From: Chromatiales bacterium
Lineage (GTDB): Bacteria > Pseudomonadota > Gammaproteobacteria > SZUA-152
Reading direction: 5' to 3'
DNA length: 28,065 bases
NCBI GenBank assembly: GCA_026999335.1
Contig: JALTPW010000458.1
Location: forward strand, 1 to 28,065
How positions within the stretch are numbered: position 1 is the first letter of the stretch; each line of letters starts with the position of its first letter. The translations under genes were made by a program, and so were the position numbers. Below are positions 22,366 to 28,065 of the stretch, one piece after another. Under the pieces are notes generated by a model. The model had not been told where the DNA came from. It saw only the letters and a program-made list of their open reading frames with translations, and did not search any database.

Positions 22366-23784
22366 TTATAAGCCGAGGTGTGCGGCAACCGCAGCGCCGA
22401 TCGCGGCGGCGATATCACGCGATGAGCGATGCACTGAATAGTGCGCTAGCTCCGGGTGTTGTTCGACAAAGGAGGTGTCAAAGTGCCCGCTCTGGAACTG
22501 TGCAGATCGAATGATTTCCAGATGATAGGGAATGGTGGTTTTTACACCGTAGACGCCAATATCCTGCAGGGCGCGTTCGGCACGATCCAGCAGTGAATCC
22601 CAGTCCAGTGCCCAGACGATAAGCTTGGCGCACATGGAGTCGTAATGGGGCGGAATTTCATAACCGGTATAAATAGCGGCATCGGTACGCACACCGGGGC
22701 CACCGGGGGCGAAGTAACGTGTGACGCGGCCGAAGCTGGGCAGGAAGTCGTTCTGCGGGTCTTCGGCGTTGATGCGGAATTCCATGGCATAGCCACGGCG
22801 TTGGATGTCGGACTGCTGGTAGCTCAGCTTCAGGCCGGCGGCGATGCGAATCTGTTCCTGCACAATGTCCACGCCGGTAATCTGTTCGGTAATGGTGTGT
22901 TCCACCTGTAGGCGGGTATTCATTTCCATGAAATAGAAGTTATCGTTTTCGTCGAGCAGAAACTCCACCGTGCCGGCGTTTTCGTAGCCGACGATCTGTG
23001 CCGCCTTGACGGCCTGTTCACCGATAAAACGGCGTTGTTCGTCCGTCAGTTGCGGAGAGGGGGCGATCTCGACCAGTTTCTGGTGACGGCGTTGGATGGA
23101 GCAGTCGCGCTCGAACAGGTGGATGACGTTGCCGTGGCTGTCGGCGAGGATCTGTACTTCGATGTGGCGGGGGGTGTCGATGCATTTTTCCAGAAATACG
23201 TCGGTGCTGCCGAAGGCCTTGCTGGCCTCAGAGACCACGCGGTCGTAGTTTGGACGTAACTCCTTGGCATTGGCGCAGCGACGAATGCCGCGCCCGCCGC
23301 CACCGGAGGTTGCCTTCAGCATCACTGGGTAACCGATTTTTTCGGCACAGGCCAGGGCCTCTTCGGCACTGCTCAGATTGCCATCGCTGCCGGGCGTGAC
23401 CGGTACGCCGGCCGCAATCATCGCCGCCCGGGCCTCTACCTTGTCGCCCAGGCGGCGGATGACGGCTTCGCTGGGGCCGATGAAGCGGATATTGCGCCGG
23501 GCGCAGATCTTCGCCAGTTGCGGGTTTTCAGAGAGAAAGCCGTAGCCGGGGTGCAGGGCATCGCAGCCGGCGGCAACGGCAATGTTGACAATATGATGGG
23601 CGTTCAGATAACCGGCGACAGAGTCCGGTCCCAGGCTGTATGATTCGTCGGCTTTTTTGACGTGCAGGGCATAGCGGTCGGCTTCGGTATAGACCGCTAC
23701 GGATTTGATGCCGGCCTCGGCGCAAGCGCGTACAATGCGTACGGCAATTTCCCCGCGGTTGGCTATGAGTATCTTCTTTATCAT
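22366..23784 (-). CDS. pycA: pyruvate carboxylase subunit A (biotin carboxylase)
   Basis: This subunit uses ATP and bicarbonate to carboxylate biotin on the partner subunit. The 472 aa show the full biotin carboxylase layout: N-terminal IANRGEIAVRI, the ATP-grasp domain with MLKATSGGGGRGIR, EKCIDTPRHIEVQ, FERDCSIQRRHQKL and MEMNTRLQVEHTITEQ, and the C-terminal domain with YAMEFRINAEDP. Acetyl-CoA carboxylase AccC is the closest alternative, but AccC normally sits beside accB, whereas here the next gene encodes a carboxyltransferase with its own biotin domain. AAGG precedes the ATG. The promoter must lie in the 211-nt divergent spacer shared with yceD. Confidence 0.9.
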   Translation of the reverse strand: MIKKILIANRGEIAVRIVRACAEAGIKSVAVYTEADRYALHVKKADESYSLGPDSVAGYLNAHHIVNIAVAAGCDALHPGYGFLSENPQLAKICARRNIRFIGPSEAVIRRLGDKVEARAAMIAAGVPVTPGSDGNLSSAEEALACAEKIGYPVMLKATSGGGGRGIRRCANAKELRPNYDRVVSEASKAFGSTDVFLEKCIDTPRHIEVQILADSHGNVIHLFERDCSIQRRHQKLVEIAPSPQLTDEQRRFIGEQAVKAAQIVGYENAGTVEFLLDENDNFYFMEMNTRLQVEHTITEQITGVDIVQEQIRIAAGLKLSYQQSDIQRRGYAMEFRINAEDPQNDFLPSFGRVTRYFAPGGPGVRTDAAIYTGYEIPPHYDSMCAKLIVWALDWDSLLDRAERALQDIGVYGVKTTIPYHLEIIRSAQFQSGHFDTSFVEQHPELAHYSVHRSSRDIAAAIGAAVAAHLGL

Positions 23785-23957
23785 GCAGTCGCCTTGTGTA
23801 ACGGATCTAACGTGAATGATCGCGGAAGAGTGGTTAGCGGTATCCGGCAGCAGAAACGGTTTGGCCGTGGTTTCATTTTATACCAGGCAATCGGCCGATT
23901 TTCTTGCGAGTATAGCCATCTAAGCCGCTGGTTGCATTGAAATTATTGTTTTTCATT

Positions 23958-23986
23958 TTGACAGCAATCGATATTGCTTATATCAT
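23958..23986 (+). promoter_or_regulatory. strong sigma-70 promoter abutting yceD
   Basis: A perfect -35 TTGACA (23958-23963) and a 5/6 -10 TATCAT (23981-23986) are separated by exactly 17 bases. The -10 ends only 9 nt before the yceD ATG at 23996, so the transcript would have almost no leader. Confidence 0.75.
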
Positions 23987-23995
23987 GGCGCGTTT

Positions 23996-24514
23996 ATGTC
24001 GGATCACTTTGGCGAATTAATAGAACCGCTCTCCCTGGCCGAGAAAGGGCGTACCCTCACGGGCCGGTTGCCTTTATCGCGTCTGGATAGACTATGTCAG
24101 TCGCTCCAGAACGGGAAGGGGGTGGTGGATATCAGCCTCGATTTTGACAAGGACGAGGTCGGTCAGCCCAGGGTGATGGGCCGTCTTACGGCGATACTGC
24201 AACTGCAATGTCAACGCTGCATGCAGGCGATGGGGTTGCCGGTGAGCGTCGATGTTCATCTGGGTATCGTACGTACGCAGAAACAGGCGCAGTCCCTGCC
24301 CGACAACTACGATCCGCTGCTGGTCTCGGATGAACCAATGACGGCCGTGGACATTGTGGAAGACGAACTGATTCTGGCGTTGCCCCTGGTGGCGTTGCAT
24401 GAAATGAAGGACTGTCCGGCAGCGGGTGCACAGGACGAGCAGGATGAAGTTGCAGCGCAGCGGGAGAATCCCTTCGCGGTGCTGGCCGAATTGAAGAAAG
24501 AACGTAACGACTGA
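23996..24514 (+). CDS. yceD: YceD family protein (DUF177), 23S rRNA accumulation protein
   Basis: A 172-aa member of the YceD/DUF177 family, which in bacteria and plants supports 23S rRNA accumulation and is usually encoded just before rpmF. It shows the conserved QCQRC motif (C72, C75) preceded by TAILQLQ. A further Cys is in KDCPAAG, and an acidic segment, DIVEDELILALPL, is typical of the family. The length is normal. ATG at 23996 matches the usual N-terminal position, but the promoter leaves only about 3 nt of leader and no Shine-Dalgarno, so leaderless translation is possible. The rpmF ATG follows 29 nt after its stop. Confidence 0.93.
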   Translation: MSDHFGELIEPLSLAEKGRTLTGRLPLSRLDRLCQSLQNGKGVVDISLDFDKDEVGQPRVMGRLTAILQLQCQRCMQAMGLPVSVDVHLGIVRTQKQAQSLPDNYDPLLVSDEPMTAVDIVEDELILALPLVALHEMKDCPAAGAQDEQDEVAAQRENPFAVLAELKKERND

Positions 24515-24543
24515 CAGATACTGATTAGATGAGGAATTAAACG

Positions 24544-24726
24544 ATGGCTGTTCAACAGAATAAAGTAACCCCTTCCCGCCGTGGCATGCGCCGTTCGCAC
24601 GATGCCCTGACCGGCCCAACCCTGTCCGTAGAGCCGACCACTGGCGAGACGCATCGTCGTCACCACGTCAGTGCCGATGGCTACTATCGTGGCCGCAAGG
24701 TTGTCAGCACCAAGGACGACGAATAA
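24544..24726 (+). CDS. rpmF: 50S ribosomal protein L32
   Basis: A 60-aa ribosomal protein starting MAVQQNKVTPSRRGMRRSH and including HHVSADGYYRGRKV, nearly collinear with E. coli L32. It contains no Cys residues, so it is the zinc-free form. GAGGAATT lies 7-8 nt before the ATG. In gammaproteobacteria it is co-transcribed with plsX and the fab genes, linking ribosome and membrane synthesis. The 152-nt gap before plsX contains a short CATCC/GGATG stem (about 24734-24752) that could attenuate transcription. Confidence 0.98.
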   Translation: MAVQQNKVTPSRRGMRRSHDALTGPTLSVEPTTGETHRRHHVSADGYYRGRKVVSTKDDE

Positions 24727-24878
24727 ATTCGTCATCCGGCGACGGAGGATGTTTCCCCCCTGTTGCTACCCTCTGATAATCTGCCCCGAGTGTCATCCCA
24801 TCTTCCGCCGGCAGTGGGTCAGTTGATTGCGACAACCCCCTTTTTCGCAGTGGTTATCGCTGCAAGAATCCTGGTTCT

Positions 24879-25907
24879 ATGAGTGAAAATGTAACCATCG
24901 CCTTGGATGCCATGGGGGGAGATGTTGGTCCCGCCGTCGTTGTGCCTGCTGCCTTGCAGGTGTTGGCCGAGGTATCCCATCTGTCGATTGTACTGGTGGG
25001 TGACGAGACGGTGTTGACGCAGGAACTGGCCTCTCACAATGCCCGCAGCGGCCCGAATCTGCGCCTGCAACACGCTTCACAGAAAGTGGAAATGGATGAC
25101 AAACCTTCTCTGGCTCTGCGTGGCAAGAAGGATTCATCCATGCGTGTGGCCATTAATCTGGTTAAGTCCGGTGAGGCGCAAGCCTGTGTCAGCGCGGGCA
25201 ATACCGGAGCCTTGATGGCCACGGCCCGCTTCGTGCTGAAGATGTTGCCAGGCATCGATAGGCCGGCCATATGCAGTGCCTTGCCGGCGATGAATGGGCC
25301 GACGCATATGCTGGATCTGGGCGCCAATGTGGATACTAGCGCTGAAAACCTGCTCGAATTTGCCGTCATGGGTTCGGTGCTGACCAGTGCGGTTGAGAAC
25401 CTGGAGTCACCGAGCGTGGGTCTGTTGAACATTGGTGAAGAGGAAGTGAAGGGCAATGAGCGCGTCAAAGAGGCTGCACGCCTGCTGACAGGCAGCAGTC
25501 TGAATTACGTGGGTTTTGTCGAAGGTGACGATATCTACAAGGGCTGTGTGGATGTGGTGGTCTGTGACGGCTTCGTCGGCAATGTGGCGCTGAAGACCTC
25601 CGAGGGCGTGGCGAAGATGATCAGCAATGCGATGAAGGAAGAGTTCAGTCATAATCTGTTGACCCGGATAGCAGCGCTGGTGGCATTGCCGGTATTGAAG
25701 TCCCTGCGTCGACGCATCGATCCGCGACGCTATAATGGTGCCAGTTTGTTGGGCCTGCAGGGCATCGTGGTCAAGAGTCACGGTGGTGCCGATGTTCTGG
25801 CCTTCACCTATGCCATTCGTGAAGCGGTGAAGGAAGTCGAAAAGAACGTACCTCAGCGCATCAGCAGCCACCTGGAAGCGCTGCTCAGCGAGAGGCAGAC
25901 GGCGTGA
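24879..25907 (+). CDS. plsX: phosphate acyltransferase PlsX
   Basis: This peripheral membrane enzyme converts acyl-ACP and phosphate into acyl-phosphate, feeding PlsY in phosphatidic acid synthesis. The 342 aa show the family signature ALDAMGGDVGP at the N-terminus, then SAGNTGALMA, MLDLGANVD and VVCDGFVGNVALK. Length is typical. The start ATG at 24879 has a weak ribosome site. Its TGA overlaps the fabH GTG by 4 nt (GTGA), indicating translational coupling. Confidence 0.97.
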   Translation: MSENVTIALDAMGGDVGPAVVVPAALQVLAEVSHLSIVLVGDETVLTQELASHNARSGPNLRLQHASQKVEMDDKPSLALRGKKDSSMRVAINLVKSGEAQACVSAGNTGALMATARFVLKMLPGIDRPAICSALPAMNGPTHMLDLGANVDTSAENLLEFAVMGSVLTSAVENLESPSVGLLNIGEEEVKGNERVKEAARLLTGSSLNYVGFVEGDDIYKGCVDVVVCDGFVGNVALKTSEGVAKMISNAMKEEFSHNLLTRIAALVALPVLKSLRRRIDPRRYNGASLLGLQGIVVKSHGGADVLAFTYAIREAVKEVEKNVPQRISSHLEALLSERQTA

Positions 25908-26860
25908 TCCATTCGCGAATCAGCGGTACCGGCAGCTATCTGCCGAAAAAAGTACTGACTAACCACGATCTCGAAGAAATGGTCGAGACCTCGGATCAGT
26001 GGATCACGGATCGCACCGGTATCAGGAAGCGTCATATCGCTGCGGAGGAAGAAACCACCTGTGATCTGGCCGAAAAGGCCACGCGCGCAGCAGTGGATGC
26101 GGCCGGCATTGGCTACGATGAAATCGATCTGATCATCGTTGCCACCACCACCCCCGACCGGGTCTTCCCCAGCACTGCCTGCCTGCTGCAGGAACGGCTG
26201 GACATCCATGGTTGTACCGCCTTCGATATTCAGGCCGTGTGCACCGGTTTCGTCTATGCCCTTGGCGTGGCGGATAAGTTTATCCGCAGCGGCACGCACA
26301 AAAATGCGCTGGTGGTCGGTGCCGAGACCCTGTCTCGCATCGTCGACTGGAGCGACCGCGATACCTGTGTGCTGTTCGGTGACGGTGCCGGGGCGGTGGT
26401 GCTGTCCGCCAGTGGCGAGCCGGGTGTTCTCTCCACTCATCTGCATGCCGACGGTCGGTATAAAGAGCTGTTGTCGACCAGTGGTGGCGTTTCCGAGGGC
26501 CTGAACGGCGAGGTACACATTACCATGCAAGGTAACGAAGTCTTCAAAGTAGCCGTCAATACCCTCGAGCGCATCGTCGATGAAACCCTCGCCGCCAATA
26601 ACCTGCGAAAATCCGATGTCGACTGGCTGGTACCGCATCAGGCCAATATCCGCATCATCAAAGCCACTGCACGCAAGCTGAAGATGTCCATGGATCACGT
26701 CGTGACCACGGTGCAGGAACATGGCAATACCTCTGCTGCTTCCGTGCCCCTGGCGCTGGACGTGGCGGTGCGTGATGGCCGCATCCAGCGTGGCGACATC
26801 CTGCTGCTGGAGGCCTTTGGTGGCGGTTTCACGTGGGGTTCAGCCCTGCTGAAGTACTGA
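25904..26860 (+). CDS. fabH: 3-oxoacyl-[ACP] synthase III (FabH)
   Basis: This enzyme starts fatty acid synthesis by condensing acetyl-CoA with malonyl-ACP. The 318-aa thiolase-fold enzyme has the catalytic triad C113 (DIQAVCTGF), H245 (VPHQANIRI) and N275 (EHGNTSAAS). The N-terminal ISGTGSYLP and TRTGIRKRHI-type segments align with E. coli FabH from the first residue, supporting GTG at 25904 as the start. It overlaps plsX by 4 nt; fabD begins 47 nt later. Confidence 0.97.
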   Translation: MIHSRISGTGSYLPKKVLTNHDLEEMVETSDQWITDRTGIRKRHIAAEEETTCDLAEKATRAAVDAAGIGYDEIDLIIVATTTPDRVFPSTACLLQERLDIHGCTAFDIQAVCTGFVYALGVADKFIRSGTHKNALVVGAETLSRIVDWSDRDTCVLFGDGAGAVVLSASGEPGVLSTHLHADGRYKELLSTSGGVSEGLNGEVHITMQGNEVFKVAVNTLERIVDETLAANNLRKSDVDWLVPHQANIRIIKATARKLKMSMDHVVTTVQEHGNTSAASVPLALDVAVRDGRIQRGDILLLEAFGGGFTWGSALLKY

Positions 26861-26907
26861 CAGGACTGAGTGGTCAGGACTCAGTCCTGCTTTCAAGGAG
26901 TATTAGT

Positions 26908-27855
26908 ATGTCATTTGCCTTCATCTTCCCCGGTCAGGGTTCCCAGTCCGTCGGCATGCTCGCCGGCCTTGCTGTGCAGCATGCGCAGGTGACGGAGACC
27001 TTTGCCGAAGCCTCCGAGGCGCTGGGCTACGATCTGTGGAAGATCGTGCAAGAGGATCCCGCCGAGGCGCTGAGTCAGACCCACATCACCCAACCCGCCA
27101 TGCTCGCCGCTGGCATTGCCGTATACCGCGTGTGGCAGGCCCAGGGCGGTATGCAACCGGCGGTCATGGCTGGCCACAGCCTGGGTGAATACACCGCTCT
27201 GGTGGCTGCTGGCAGTCTGTCGCTGGCCGATGCCGTGAGCCTGGTGGCCGATCGCGGTCGCTATATGCAGGAGGCCGTGCCCACTGGTGTTGGCGCCATG
27301 GCGGCGATCCTCGGTCTGGACGACGCCTTGGTCATCGGGATTTGCGAGCAGGCGACGCAGGGCGAGGTGGTCTCGGCGGTGAATTTCAATTCCCCCGGGC
27401 AGGTGGTGGTGGCTGGCCATAAGGCCGCTGTCGAGCGCGCTGTGGAACTGGCCAAGGCCGCTGGCGCCAAGCGCGCATTGATGCTACCGGTGAGCGTGCC
27501 GTCACACTGCAGATTAATGATGCCGGCGGCGGAAAAACTGGCTGAGCGCATGGCCGACATCGAATTCAGCGCACCCATGGTTCCCGTTTACAATAATGTG
27601 GATGTGGCCGCCGAGAACGATGTCGACGCCATCCGCGCGGCGCTCAAGCGCCAGCTGTTCAGTCCGGTGCGCTGGATGGAGACCATTCAGGCGCTGGCCG
27701 ATGCAGGCGTCGATACGGTCGTGGAGTGCGGTCCGGGCAAGGTGCTGACCGGCCTCAACAAACGTATCGACAAAGGCATGGTAGCGCTGGTTACCTTGGA
27801 TGCTGACAGCCTGGCCAAGGCGTTGAGTGCAACAGGAGAGAACGACAATGTCTGA
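26908..27855 (+). CDS. fabD: malonyl-CoA:ACP transacylase
   Basis: This enzyme transfers malonyl from CoA to acyl carrier protein. The 315 aa start MSFAFIFPGQGSQ. Catalytic S91 is in GHSLGEY, R116 in ADRGRYMQ and H200 in VPSHCRLM; QTHITQPA and the late GPGKVLTGLNKRI are also typical. ATG at 26908 follows AAGGAG by 7 nt; the in-frame extension to 26833 runs into fabH and is rejected. It overlaps fabG by 8 nt. Confidence 0.97.
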   Translation: MSFAFIFPGQGSQSVGMLAGLAVQHAQVTETFAEASEALGYDLWKIVQEDPAEALSQTHITQPAMLAAGIAVYRVWQAQGGMQPAVMAGHSLGEYTALVAAGSLSLADAVSLVADRGRYMQEAVPTGVGAMAAILGLDDALVIGICEQATQGEVVSAVNFNSPGQVVVAGHKAAVERAVELAKAAGAKRALMLPVSVPSHCRLMMPAAEKLAERMADIEFSAPMVPVYNNVDVAAENDVDAIRAALKRQLFSPVRWMETIQALADAGVDTVVECGPGKVLTGLNKRIDKGMVALVTLDADSLAKALSATGENDNV

Positions 27856-28065
27856 CCATGAAACATTGCAGGGCGAGATCGCCCTCGTCACCGGCGCCAG
27901 CCGCGGTATCGGTCAAGCCATTACGCTGGAGCTGGGTGCCCAGGGCGCCACGATTATCGGTACCGCAACCTCGGAGAAGGGCGCCGCCGCCATCGGCGAC
28001 ACGCTGAAGGAGAATGGTGTAAAGGGTACCGGCATGGTGCTCGATGTCACTGAACAGGCCTCCGT
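27848..28065 (+). CDS. fabG: 3-oxoacyl-[ACP] reductase (FabG), 5' part only
   Basis: The window ends after 72 codons. The visible part is the start of an NADPH-dependent short-chain dehydrogenase: ALVTGASRGIGQAI gives the Rossmann Gly motif, and VLDVT the conserved Asp region. ATG at 27848 lies inside the end of fabD (8-nt overlap), with AGGAG upstream. The position after fabD is the standard order, which supports FabG over other SDR enzymes. The catalytic Ser-Tyr-Lys lies beyond the edge. Confidence 0.93.
   Translation, partial: MSDHETLQGEIALVTGASRGIGQAITLELGAQGATIIGTATSEKGAAAIGDTLKENGVKGTGMVLDVTEQAS

Noticed and set aside
25853..26722. 289-aa minus-strand ORF opposite fabH
   Set aside because: It is antisense to fabH, whose catalytic residues are all visible; no independent support.

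Overview
The window looks like chromosomal DNA of a gammaproteobacterium outside the Enterobacterales. Three conserved blocks support this. The first is uvrC-pgsA followed by tRNA-Gly, tRNA-Cys and tRNA-Leu, the same order as in E. coli. The second is yceD-rpmF-plsX-fabH-fabD-fabG, the classical gammaproteobacterial lipid cluster. The third is a single-chain exonuclease I (sbcB). A two-gene pyruvate carboxylase resembles the pseudomonad type. I cannot name a genus from sequence alone.

Layout: 1-3104 holds uvrC, pgsA and the tRNA operon (plus strand). A 129-bp element with inverted ends (3153-3281) separates it from a minus-strand sensor kinase (3430-4884) and the C-terminal part of a PhnD-like binding protein (4886-5515). 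The PhnD-like gene is cut off next to a structured dispersed element (5541-5762). From 12403 down to 5788 runs a compact minus-strand operon: a protein with two copies of one small domain, a HEAT-repeat Ser/Thr kinase, two PilT-family ATPases and two tandem-FHA proteins. Divergent to it on the plus strand lie an FHA-GAF-HD-GYP protein (12923-14977) and a PP2C phosphatase (15119-15838). Next come sbcB, a histone-H1-like Lys/Ala-rich protein, and about 1.9 kb of gene-free, repeat-packed DNA (18569-20494). After that are the minus-strand pyruvate carboxylase subunits (20495-23784) and, divergent from them, the yceD-rpmF-fatty-acid operon, which runs off the right edge inside fabG.

How the genes may work together: 5788-15838 carries a writer (kinase), an eraser (PP2C), several pThr readers (three FHA proteins), a c-di-GMP hydrolase-type output (HD-GYP) and two motor ATPases of the pilus-retraction family. 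No pilin or pilus-assembly gene is present. I read it as a phospho-signalling module that controls PilT-like motors and links them to c-di-GMP. I do not recognise it as a named system and consider it the most interesting part of the window. The second interesting layer is the repeat DNA. It includes two diverged copies of a structured, RNA-like element that recalls HEARO/IscB-associated RNAs, plus several small palindromic families.
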